Origin: Paludibacteraceae bacterium
GTDB lineage: Bacteria > Bacteroidota > Bacteroidia > Bacteroidales > Paludibacteraceae
Length of the DNA stretch: 57,035 nucleotides
Assembly: GCA_017391525.1 (NCBI GenBank)
Contig: JAFOYE010000024.1
Span: 1-57,035, forward strand
Direction of reading: 5' to 3'
The notes under the pieces are model-generated. The model was not told where the DNA came from. It was given only the letters and a program-made list of their open reading frames with translations, and ran no database searches. Every line of letters starts with the position of its first letter. The first letter of the stretch is position 1. Below are positions 13,454-21,300 of the stretch, piece by piece. The translations under genes were made by a program, and so were the position numbers.

Positions 13454-16015
13454 TTATCCGCCACAACGGCTGTATCCACACTCGCGGCAGTGCATACAAC
13501 CCTCTTCGAAGATGAGCACGTTGCCACAGTTAGGGCAAGATTGGCCTTGAACTACAGTACCATCTTGGATATATTTCTTGAGCGCACGCTCTACACCGAC
13601 CTTCCAAGAATTGATAGACTCTGAATCCATTTGGAGCGAGCTAATCATCTTGATTACTTGGTCAATAGGCATACCATAACGCAAGACACCTGAGATCAAC
13701 TTAGCATAGTTCCAGAACTCCTTATCAAACTTGTAACTTAGACCTTCCATAGTGGTCTTAAAGCCACGAGAGTTAACAAATTGGAAGTCATAACGTTTGG
13801 TACCATCCTCTTGAACCACACGGATAATCTTACCTTTGGTCACAGATTTTGGCAACAAAATACCCTCCTCATCATCAGCCAAACCGGTAAAGATCTCATA
13901 TGGAACACCATCCTTCAAACCTACAAACGCAATCCATTTGTCTTTATTATTTTGGAAACGAACCACATCGCACTCCAATTCGGCAGGACGCACACGAGTC
14001 TTATTATCGAAGCAGACACAAGTCTTATCGTCTTTCTTGGCTTCCTCTTTTTTCTTCTTATCCTTCATACCCTCAAGCACACCTGTACGTGAGCCATCGC
14101 GGTAAACGGTACAGCCTTTGCAGCCTGAACGCCAAGCCTCTTCATAGAGTTGACCTACGAGCTCCTCGCTAACATCATTTGGCAAATTGATAGTCACAGA
14201 GATTGAATGATCCACCCACTTTTGGATAGCACCTTGCATATGCACTTTCTCTAACCAATCTACATCGTTAGCAGTAGCCTTGTAGTATGGAGATTTCTCA
14301 ACAAGTTCGTCAATCTCTGCGGTGGTATAGCGATGAGCTGGATCGTAGTCATAACCATTAGCATTCATCCAGGTGATGAACTTGTGGTGGAATACTACAT
14401 ACTCCTCAAAGCTATCACCTACCTCGTCTACAAGATCCACATGTACGTTCTTGTCATTTGGGTTCACCTTGCGACGACGACGATATACGGGTTGGAACAC
14501 AGGCTCAATACCACTAGTAGTCTGAGTCATGATACTAGTTGTACCCGTAGGAGCAATAGTCAAGCAGGCAATATTACGACGACCATGTTTAACCATCAAC
14601 TCATAGAGCTCTGGATCGGCCTCTTTGAGACGTTGGATATATGGGTTATTTTCCTCACGTTTAGCATCATATACATGGAATGCGCCACGCTCTTGTGCCA
14701 TTTGTACACTACTACGATAAGCAGCCAAAGCCAAAGTCTTGTGCACCTCAACAGAGAAAGCGGTAGCCTCTGGTGTACCATAACGCAAGCCCAAAGCTGC
14801 CAACATATCACCCTCTGCAGTTGTACCCACACCGGTACGACGACCCTTGGTAGTCTTATCCATGATTTTCTCCCAGAGTTCACGCTCGGTACGTTTGATT
14901 GATTCGCACTCTGGATCAGACTCTACTTTAGAGAGGATCTTCTCAATCTTCTCGACCTCGAGGTCAATGATATCATCCATCATACGTTGTGCCACAGCCA
15001 CGTGTTTCTTGAAGAGTTCAAAATCAAACTCAGCTTGTGGAGTAAATGGATTCTTCACATAACTATAAAGGTTAACAGCCAACAAACGGCAGCTATCGTA
15101 TGGACACAACGGAATCTCACCACAAGGGTTAGTACTTACAGTCTTATAACCTAGATCAGCATAGCAATCAGGCACAGACTCACGAGTGATAGTATCCCAG
15201 AACAACACACCAGGCTCAGCAGACTTCCATGCATTATGGATCACTTTCTTCCACAATTTAGCTGCATCAACCTCTTTCGTATACGTAGGCGCATCTGAAT
15301 CTATAGGATATTGTTGGGTATACATCTTACCCTCAATAGCAGCTTGCATAAAGTCATCGTGCATCTTAACAGATACGTTTGCACCAGTCACTTTTCCAGA
15401 CTCCATCTTAGCATCAATAAACGCTTCACTGTCAGGGTGCTTCACACTCACACTCAACATCAACGCACCACGACGACCATCTTGAGCCACCTCACGAGTA
15501 GAGTTGCTGTAACGCTCCATAAATGGCACCAAACCAGTAGAAGTCAATGCACTATTCTTCACAGGACTACCGTGAGGACGGATATGACTCAAGTCATGAC
15601 CTACACCACCACGACGCTTCATCAACTGCACTTGCTCCTCATCGATTTGAATAATAGCGCCATAACTGTCCGCACTACCGTCTTGACCGATCACAAAGCA
15701 GTTGCTCAAACTAGCTACTTGGTAATCGTTACCTATACCAGTCATAGGGCTACCTGCTGGTACGATGTACTTAAAGTCTTTTAGAAGCTCGAATAACTCT
15801 GCCTCTGACATTGGGTTAGCATACTTTTGCTCCACACGAGCAATCTCACCTGCCAAACGATGGTGCATATCGTCTGGGGTCTGTTCGTAAAGGTTACCAT
15901 ACGAGTCTTTGAGCGCATACTTCGTACTCCATACACGGGCTGCTAACTCGTCACCTTTGAAATACTCCACCGAAGCTAATTCTGCTTCTTTTTGGGTAAA
16001 AGTCTTTTTCTCCAT
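13454..16015 (-). CDS. nrdJ: Adenosylcobalamin-dependent ribonucleotide reductase (class II)
   Basis: Reduces ribonucleotides to deoxyribonucleotides using vitamin B12. 853 residues from ATG 16015 (MEKKTFTQKEAELASVEYFK). Active-site blocks: SLSNCFVIG (first redox Cys), RRGGVGHDLSHIRPHGS, NPCGEIPLCPYDSCRL (radical Cys plus Glu) and LTIAPTGTTSIM. The C-terminus carries a zinc-ribbon-like Cys cluster, SCPNCGNVLIFEEGCMHC then CGYSRCGG, which in this family regenerates the active-site disulfide. A Lys-rich linker (KDKKKKEEAKKDDK, about residue 655) joins catalytic core and tail. It is a single-gene unit. No cobalamin riboswitch was seen in the ~65-nt leader. Confidence 0.95.
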   Translation of the reverse strand: MEKKTFTQKEAELASVEYFKGDELAARVWSTKYALKDSYGNLYEQTPDDMHHRLAGEIARVEQKYANPMSEAELFELLKDFKYIVPAGSPMTGIGNDYQVASLSNCFVIGQDGSADSYGAIIQIDEEQVQLMKRRGGVGHDLSHIRPHGSPVKNSALTSTGLVPFMERYSNSTREVAQDGRRGALMLSVSVKHPDSEAFIDAKMESGKVTGANVSVKMHDDFMQAAIEGKMYTQQYPIDSDAPTYTKEVDAAKLWKKVIHNAWKSAEPGVLFWDTITRESVPDCYADLGYKTVSTNPCGEIPLCPYDSCRLLAVNLYSYVKNPFTPQAEFDFELFKKHVAVAQRMMDDIIDLEVEKIEKILSKVESDPECESIKRTERELWEKIMDKTTKGRRTGVGTTAEGDMLAALGLRYGTPEATAFSVEVHKTLALAAYRSSVQMAQERGAFHVYDAKREENNPYIQRLKEADPELYELMVKHGRRNIACLTIAPTGTTSIMTQTTSGIEPVFQPVYRRRRKVNPNDKNVHVDLVDEVGDSFEEYVVFHHKFITWMNANGYDYDPAHRYTTAEIDELVEKSPYYKATANDVDWLEKVHMQGAIQKWVDHSISVTINLPNDVSEELVGQLYEEAWRSGCKGCTVYRDGSRTGVLEGMKDKKKKEEAKKDDKTCVCFDNKTRVRPAELECDVVRFQNNKDKWIAFVGLKDGVPYEIFTGLADDEEGILLPKSVTKGKIIRVVQEDGTKRYDFQFVNSRGFKTTMEGLSYKFDKEFWNYAKLISGVLRYGMPIDQVIKMISSLQMDSESINSWKVGVERALKKYIQDGTVVQGQSCPNCGNVLIFEEGCMHCRECGYSRCGG

Positions 16016-16079
16016 GATATATAATGAGTTACAATTTTTCCAACAAAGAGCGTCCTTAAAATGGGCGTCAAATCGTTTG

Positions 16080-16087
16080 CAAAGGTA
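16080..16087 (-). promoter_or_regulatory. Promoter of nrdJ (-7 box)
   Basis: TACCTTTG? On the minus strand the box is TTACCTTTGC; the TTTG -33 box starts 24 nt upstream. Confidence 0.7.
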
Positions 16088-16164
16088 ACACATATTTATG
16101 GAATACACAAATTTTTCTTAACTTTTTCAATCATTTATATTCAAAAGTTGTCCAAAATAAAAAT

Positions 16165-16191
16165 GCAAATCACTCATAATGAGCAATTTGC
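16165..16191 (-). terminator. Terminator of the thioesterase-lptC operon
   Basis: GCAAAT..CTCAT / ATGAG..ATTTGC with one internal mismatch pair, followed by a T-rich tail on the minus strand, 40 nt after the thioesterase stop. Confidence 0.7.
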
Positions 16192-16230
16192 AAATTTTAT
16201 CAACAGCAAAAGTTTTCCGTTATGAAAAAC

Positions 16231-17016
16231 TTACTTACAACTCAAGTCTTCTATTTGAGTAATTCGAGCATTACAACATGTTATACCATTCTTATCTACT
16301 TGCTGATATTGAACACTTTGCGCTCTTTCCGCATAACGGGTGAACATTTCATCGCCCAAATAGAGCTCTTTGACGTAGTTAATATCCAATCTAAATGGTT
16401 TGGAATTATCCTGCATTCTTCTTGCATTCAACATCCATTCTAGGTATTTGGTCGAATTGCAATGGCAGTTATAATCCATGTCTGCATATTGGATAGTATG
16501 AGCTTTCTCTTGTGCGCGAATCACGTTTGGATCTTTCTCTAGTTCATCCAACACCAATGGCAACATCTTTTGCGCACGAGTCATCTTCAACACCTCACCA
16601 TCAACAGCCTCTTTAAAGATAGGCATATCAAACAGATTTACGATTTCTCGCTTGTCACGATCCAAAACTGCCCATACGATTTTGCAACATCCTATCAATG
16701 TCTCGCTATCCTTTTCCTTCTTATATATACGAAAATCACGAACAGATAACATGTGAGCATTCATCTCAATCCATGTTTCAAACACTAGCTCCTCGCCATG
16801 CGTTGGCAGGTATAGCATTTCTAGATTCACATGTGTGATAATCCACGTGCAGTTATATTGCTTCAAAAATGGAATACCTATTCCCATTTCATCAGCCACT
16901 TTTCCCGCTACGATAAGCAAACGATTCTCCAATGTATGCAAACGTAAACGACGTGTGTCATCTATATCTTGATACTGTACTATATAATTATGTCTATATT
17001 TCATATTCTCTCTCAT
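16231..17016 (-). CDS. Acyl-ACP thioesterase
   Basis: Releases free fatty acids from acyl carrier protein (FatA/FatB-like family, double hot-dog fold), 261 residues, cytoplasmic. First hot-dog: YRHNYIVQYQDIDDTRRLRL, TWIITHVNLEMLYLPTHGE. Second hot-dog carries the catalytic stretch DMDYNCHCNSTKYLEWML, in which the Asn and His of the plant-type N-x-H-x-N motif are kept. The start at 17016 directly follows the lptC stop (17017), so the genes are translationally coupled; ATG 17004 (MKYRHNY) is an alternative with a purine-rich stretch before it. It is the last gene of the coaX-barrel-TPR-lptC run. Confidence 0.88.
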   Translation of the reverse strand: MRENMKYRHNYIVQYQDIDDTRRLRLHTLENRLLIVAGKVADEMGIGIPFLKQYNCTWIITHVNLEMLYLPTHGEELVFETWIEMNAHMLSVRDFRIYKKEKDSETLIGCCKIVWAVLDRDKREIVNLFDMPIFKEAVDGEVLKMTRAQKMLPLVLDELEKDPNVIRAQEKAHTIQYADMDYNCHCNSTKYLEWMLNARRMQDNSKPFRLDINYVKELYLGDEMFTRYAERAQSVQYQQVDKNGITCCNARITQIEDLSCK

Positions 17017-17655
17017 TTATAAATCCTCTTCTTGTTCCTCAACTATAATATCATCCGACTCTTCTTCCTCTTCTTCATCTATCGGGAACACACCCGTTGG
17101 ATTTAGAATAGTATACTCAGTCATCGTTTCATTAGACGTAAAACCAACACCTTGTATGATAGATGTCTCACGAGTAATTACAATAGAGGAATCCGAGTAG
17201 ACAGTTTGACCCTCTTGATCCCAAAACAACAATGGGGTTTCAAATTGTTCACCTTCTAAATTCAAAGCTTTGACATTTCCACGCAATGTCCAACGTTGTG
17301 CAGTCTCGTTGTAATAAGCATAATCAGCCTCCACAAAAGCATCTGCCTCCAAATCTATATTAAACTTCTCCAAATAAACTCCACTAGGAAACTCCCAATA
17401 TGGTGTATCTGCTTTATCATAGATCAACCATTTTGGAGTTTTAATTTTATAACGAATAATACCTGAGTCCGAAATCAGGGTTGTCACCTCATCTGCATCC
17501 AAAACAGGCATTGCAGATCTATCAGTAACCGATTCTGTTCTTAGTCTCTTACTCTCTTGAGTACAACCAACAACTATTATACATAGCAATATCAAGAGAA
17601 CCACTCGAGTGATTCTCTTGATATTGAGATATGATATATTTGAAATAAAATTCAC
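17017..17655 (-). CDS. lptC: LPS export protein LptC
   Basis: Periplasmic bridge component of the lipopolysaccharide export machine, 212 residues. The N-terminus is a lipoprotein-type signal (VVLLILLCIIVVGC), a variant of the usual single membrane anchor. The LptC beta-jellyroll is recognisable: ITLISDSGIIRYKIKTP-type start (TLISDSGIIRYKIKTPKWL), YWEFPSGVYLEKFN, DYAYYNETAQRWTLRGNVKA, LNLEGEQFETPLLFWDQE. The last ~25 residues are almost all Asp/Glu, an unusual acidic tail. It starts 6 nt after the TPR gene stop and abuts the thioesterase. The order coaX, barrel, TPR, lptC is conserved in Bacteroidales. Confidence 0.87.
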   Translation of the reverse strand: MNFISNISYLNIKRITRVVLLILLCIIVVGCTQESKRLRTESVTDRSAMPVLDADEVTTLISDSGIIRYKIKTPKWLIYDKADTPYWEFPSGVYLEKFNIDLEADAFVEADYAYYNETAQRWTLRGNVKALNLEGEQFETPLLFWDQEGQTVYSDSSIVITRETSIIQGVGFTSNETMTEYTILNPTGVFPIDEEEEEESDDIIVEEQEEDL

Positions 17656-17661
17656 TATATC

Positions 17662-19026
17662 TTATTTAGAACGACAAGTAGTAGTTCTATCAATCCATCC
17701 ACCTACGTGGAAAGAAGAACCTTCATTTACTTCTCTGTGGAAGAAAATATCCTCTTTAGATGGGAAATATTGCTTGTATGTGGCAATCAATTTATTTGCA
17801 TCTGCAGCACAGCTAGAATCTACTTGTTTTGCTTTCTCAAACATATCACAAGCTACCCAGTATACACAACGTGATAACACTGGATCTTCGCTATGCATTT
17901 TAGCTGTAGAATAGCATACACCCATCAAAATATAGCAACGACCATCGTTTGGAGTAATAGTCAATGCTTGCTTTGCATAGCTTACAGCTTGTTGATAATT
18001 CTTCAAACTTAAATAAATATTAGCAAGAAGATACAAATAATCAGCCTTCTCGTTTTTGTCAACAACAAGGTTCAATGCTTGCTTATAATAACTAATTGCA
18101 CCATTGATGTCATTTTTCTTCATACATCTTTGAGCCAAACCAGCAGCAGACTCACTTGTTGGTTGAAGTTTATGTACACTTTCTGCTGCAGCAAAATACA
18201 CATCACTCTCTGTACATCCCATACGACGATACAATTTCATGATAGAACCCAACTTCTCGATGTCAGAACTACTCTCTGCCACAATAGAAGCATACATTTG
18301 ATCCATTTGACCACAATCAGCAGCACCAGAAGCTGCATAGAGACGATCCACATATGCTTTCTGCTCAGAAGCAGATTCAGCATTCTTGCCACCTTCTTGT
18401 GCAATTTGCTCCAAAAGACCAGTTACAAGCTGATAGTCCGCCAAGAATTGATCACCATATGCATCATTATTAGATTTAAACAAGTTGTAACTCAACTCAA
18501 TATACTTACGAAGGATAGAAACTTGTGTTTTAGTTCCTAATCCATTCACAGACTCCTTTAACCATCCGTATGCTGGCAATGCCAATTCATCTTCAGGATA
18601 GTAAGTCAAGTAATCAAGTCCTTTCATACCCAATACATATGCATCTGGATACTTTGCATCGTCAAAATATTTGATACGATCATCGTGCAACTTCATAATT
18701 GAGTCACGCAAAGCCAATTTTGCCTCATCTGTTGCTGCATTTTGATAACGATAATCTAGGATCTTTGTACCATTTGTGTAGATTTGGCTACGGAAATCTG
18801 GACGGCTTTGATAAACTGGCAACCAGTTTTCATAAGCTGCACTCCAATCACCAATCTTAACAAAGCTTTGGAACAAAGATACTTTTTCTAGACACTCCTC
18901 ATCTGTGAGAGGTACTACTGCTGGTGCTACCTCTACAGGTTCAGCACCTTTCTTTTTCTTCTTCTTTTGTGCAAAACCTGCCATTGGCACAACCACGCAC
19001 AAAACCAATAATAATAATTTTTTCAT
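17662..19026 (-). CDS. Periplasmic tetratricopeptide repeat protein
   Basis: Exported 454-residue TPR protein. Signal peptide 1-19 (MKKLLLLVLCVVVPMAGFAQ) is followed by a Lys run (KKKKKK) that would stay on the mature N-terminus. The rest is helical repeats; clear TPR units near the end are GAISYYKQALNLVVDKNEKA and NYQQAVSYAKQALTITPNDG, then CYILMGVCYSTAK. Homologues sit in the same conserved cluster between an outer-membrane barrel and lptC in many Bacteroidales, so a role in outer-membrane assembly is likely but unproven. It has no promoter of its own that I can see. Confidence 0.8.
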   Translation of the reverse strand: MKKLLLLVLCVVVPMAGFAQKKKKKKGAEPVEVAPAVVPLTDEECLEKVSLFQSFVKIGDWSAAYENWLPVYQSRPDFRSQIYTNGTKILDYRYQNAATDEAKLALRDSIMKLHDDRIKYFDDAKYPDAYVLGMKGLDYLTYYPEDELALPAYGWLKESVNGLGTKTQVSILRKYIELSYNLFKSNNDAYGDQFLADYQLVTGLLEQIAQEGGKNAESASEQKAYVDRLYAASGAADCGQMDQMYASIVAESSSDIEKLGSIMKLYRRMGCTESDVYFAAAESVHKLQPTSESAAGLAQRCMKKNDINGAISYYKQALNLVVDKNEKADYLYLLANIYLSLKNYQQAVSYAKQALTITPNDGRCYILMGVCYSTAKMHSEDPVLSRCVYWVACDMFEKAKQVDSSCAADANKLIATYKQYFPSKEDIFFHREVNEGSSFHVGGWIDRTTTCRSK

Positions 19027-19081
19027 GTTTGTTTGTATTTTATAGTTTGTTTGTATGTTTCATTTTGTTAATACTAAGAAC

Positions 19082-20302
19082 TTATAATCTGCGCTTAAAG
19101 AACCAGTTTTCGCAAATCGAAGCACTCACTACCAAACGCAAGTAGTTCTCATTCAACACATTCGTCGAAAATCCTCTACGTCCATATTCCAAAGTAGTAT
19201 TAATCACGGTTCCCACTGTGCGCAATGGAAAACCGACACCAATAGTTACACCCAATTCTGGTTGGTCATAACTAGCCGTATACGAAGTTGAATAATTCAA
19301 TCCAGCTCGCCACAATATACGATGACCAAACTTACGACTTGCAGGATCTTTTCTATACTCCACACCTAAAGCCCAACGATGTTTGGCCATTAATCCTTTT
19401 TGCTCACCAAAATAGTTAACGGATGACCAATCTTGACATTGATAATCTAAACCGACTGTCAATCGATTAGCATAACCATAACTCAAACCCGCGCCATACA
19501 TCATTGGCATTTCAAAACCACCTGACATAGTACTCACTGTATCCGTCGTTGCACTCTCGGTCTGCAAATATTCCATGCGTGAGAAAGCTTGCTTATTTTC
19601 GAATACACCACCTAACACAATCGTATGATCACCAAAGGTATGAAAGAATTGTGCACCATATCTCAAACGTAGACTGCTAGCACGCAGATTATCTACCATG
19701 CTCACAGAATCCAATGAAGCATCCGTAAAGTTCAATCCTCGAGTCTGCGTTACATCACCAAACATATAATACGCATTCACACCCAATGCAAACCAATCGC
19801 ATATATTTACGCTCAAACCACCGTACACTTGAGTAAAACCACCCTCACCTTTATACGACTTGGTATAGTAATAATCAGAATTGATAGAATCTAGCAACGC
19901 AAAATTGTATCCTACTGCAGAATATGGATTCACACCCAAAGACATGGCTACATATCTCTTCCACAATGGGAACTGTATGGTCATATACTCCAAGTTACCA
20001 TTCATTCGGTTGTATGAACCATTGGCATCACTATAATTAGTGTACAACAAGGAACCAGCCAAATCAAACATAAAGGTCAAACTATCGCATGCGGTGTAAG
20101 ATGCTGGTTGAGCTGGGTTGATAGCTTTGTTTGAGCGCATACCAACACCTACTCCACCCATGGCGCGATACGAACCAGGCAGATTGCTATTTAATTCTCC
20201 ATAACCAAACCTAGATGATGGTGAAGATGTTGCATTCTGTGCCCACACTCCAACAGCCATCATCGCTGCTACTACTATTACTATATATCTTCTCAAATTC
20301 AT
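19082..20302 (-). CDS. Outer-membrane beta-barrel protein
   Basis: Predicted outer-membrane barrel, 406 residues, with signal peptide MNLRRYIVIVVAAMMAVGVW. The start of the mature part (SSRFGYGELNSNLPGSYRAM, GGVGVGMRSNKAINPAQPAS) is typical of the FadL/OmpP1-like barrels encoded beside lptC and coaX in Bacteroidales. Alternating hydrophobic/polar beta strands run to the end, which is ICENWFFKRRL. Function is unknown; a hydrophobic-molecule channel is a guess from the fold class. It lies 45 nt after coaX and probably shares its transcript. Confidence 0.8.
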   Translation of the reverse strand: MNLRRYIVIVVAAMMAVGVWAQNATSSPSSRFGYGELNSNLPGSYRAMGGVGVGMRSNKAINPAQPASYTACDSLTFMFDLAGSLLYTNYSDANGSYNRMNGNLEYMTIQFPLWKRYVAMSLGVNPYSAVGYNFALLDSINSDYYYTKSYKGEGGFTQVYGGLSVNICDWFALGVNAYYMFGDVTQTRGLNFTDASLDSVSMVDNLRASSLRLRYGAQFFHTFGDHTIVLGGVFENKQAFSRMEYLQTESATTDTVSTMSGGFEMPMMYGAGLSYGYANRLTVGLDYQCQDWSSVNYFGEQKGLMAKHRWALGVEYRKDPASRKFGHRILWRAGLNYSTSYTASYDQPELGVTIGVGFPLRTVGTVINTTLEYGRRGFSTNVLNENYLRLVVSASICENWFFKRRL

Positions 20303-20311
20303 AATCTATTT

Positions 20312-20360
20312 TTTAACCTCTCGCCTTTAACCTTTCGCCTCTCACCTTTAACCTCTAAAC
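20312..20360. repeat. Family-2 repeat at the 3' end of coaX
   Basis: On the minus strand the units are AGAGGTTAAAGGTGAGAGGC, GAAAGGTTAAAGGCGAGAGG. This is the same word family as AGTTGAAAGTTGAGAGGTGAGAG at 43494-43613. It supplies the last codons and stop of coaX. Confidence 0.6.
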
Positions 20361-21079
20361 TCCAAAATCCTATCCAATCCTATCAACACCAAATGTGGTT
20401 CTCCCACCACGTCGCGATGTTTCATGGCATTTAATATATAGGGTGCATGTCCACCTGTTACATATGTCTTGAAGGATATCTTCTGCTCTTTGAGTTGGCG
20501 CATATAACCTTTTACCTCAAACACCAATCCTCTCACCACACCTGCTGCCATCGCCTCTTTGGTATTCTTGCCAAACAATGGCGTCAACGCATCAGGTTCC
20601 ACTTCCACCTTCGGCAAGCGCTTGGTCATCTGGTTCAATGCCGTCAAACGCATCTTGATACCTGGAGCAATATTGCCACCCAAATACCCTTGCTCGGCCG
20701 ATACGAAGTCGTAGGTCACCGCAGAACCAGCATCTACTATCAATAGGTTTTGCCCAGGACATAAATGTGCTGCACCTACGGCAGCAGCTATTCGATCATG
20801 CCCCAAGGTCTCTGGTGTTTGATAGCAATTTGCTAGCGGAAGAGGAGTCAAATGATCAAACAACACGAACTTCTTTGACAATCGATTGAGCGCATTAATC
20901 ACAGCAGGCTCCATATTCGCTACAGACGACACGATGCTCTGCGTGATGGGATACAAGGAGAACAATCGTTCCACATCCACGCTCGTAAATGAGCGATATA
21001 AAAGGTTCTTCACGATCACACCGTCCTTAAACAGCGCCACCTTCGTCCTCGAATTTCCCTGATCAATACACAAATTCAT
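20348..21079 (-). CDS. coaX: Type III pantothenate kinase CoaX
   Basis: First step of coenzyme A synthesis: phosphorylates pantothenate. 243 residues, ASKHA fold. Seen: phosphate-1 motif CIDQGNSRTKVALF, ETLGHDRIAAAVGAAH, phosphate-2 LIVDAGSAVTYDFV, GGNIAPGIKMRLTALNQMTKRLP, and the substrate motif KEAMAAGVVRG followed by TYVTGGHAP. The Asp of CIDQGNS and the Asp of VDAGSA are the catalytic/metal residues. The last codons and stop (EFRG*) lie in the repeat AGAGGTTAAAGGTGAGAGG. Upstream is a palindromic mosaic and then the acyl-CoA ligase on the same strand; no promoter is visible in between. Confidence 0.94.
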   Translation of the reverse strand: MNLCIDQGNSRTKVALFKDGVIVKNLLYRSFTSVDVERLFSLYPITQSIVSSVANMEPAVINALNRLSKKFVLFDHLTPLPLANCYQTPETLGHDRIAAAVGAAHLCPGQNLLIVDAGSAVTYDFVSAEQGYLGGNIAPGIKMRLTALNQMTKRLPKVEVEPDALTPLFGKNTKEAMAAGVVRGLVFEVKGYMRQLKEQKISFKTYVTGGHAPYILNAMKHRDVVGEPHLVLIGLDRILEFRG

Positions 21080-21300
21080 TTTTTTTGTTCGCTTTGCTCA
21101 CTATTAGATCGCTTCGCTGTTAGATGTTAGACCATTTCATTGTTAGATCGTTCGCTTTGCTCACTGTTAGATTTCTGGAGTCTAACAGCCTGCAAGGCGG
21201 TCTAACAGGCATAGCCGGTCTGACAATGCAATGGTCTGATAGGCGCTTTGCGCCGATCTACAGCCCGAAGGGCGATCTGCGAAGCTATGCTTCGTACAAG
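21080..21300. repeat. Linker-plus-palindrome mosaic repeat, cluster 2
   Basis: The clearest example. Linkers GTCTAACAG, GGTCTAACAGG, GGTCTGACA, GGTCTGATAG, CGATCTACAG, CGATCTG alternate with the palindromes CCTGCAAGG, GGCATAGCC, CATTG..CAATG, GCGCTTTGCGC, CCCGAAGGG and CGAAGCTATGCTTCG. The last palindrome holds the stop codon of the acyl-CoA ligase. Confidence 0.8.

Noticed and set aside
13301..13499. Longer N-terminus of the aminotransferase
   Set aside because: The extension would cross the gene's own promoter and the nrdJ terminator, and it adds no family-like sequence.
15950..16090. Cobalamin riboswitch before nrdJ
   Set aside because: The leader is about 65 nt, too short, and no B12-box-like sequence is visible.
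21080..21300. CRISPR array
   Set aside because: Linkers are only 9-11 nt, spacers are palindromic and short, and no cas gene is near.
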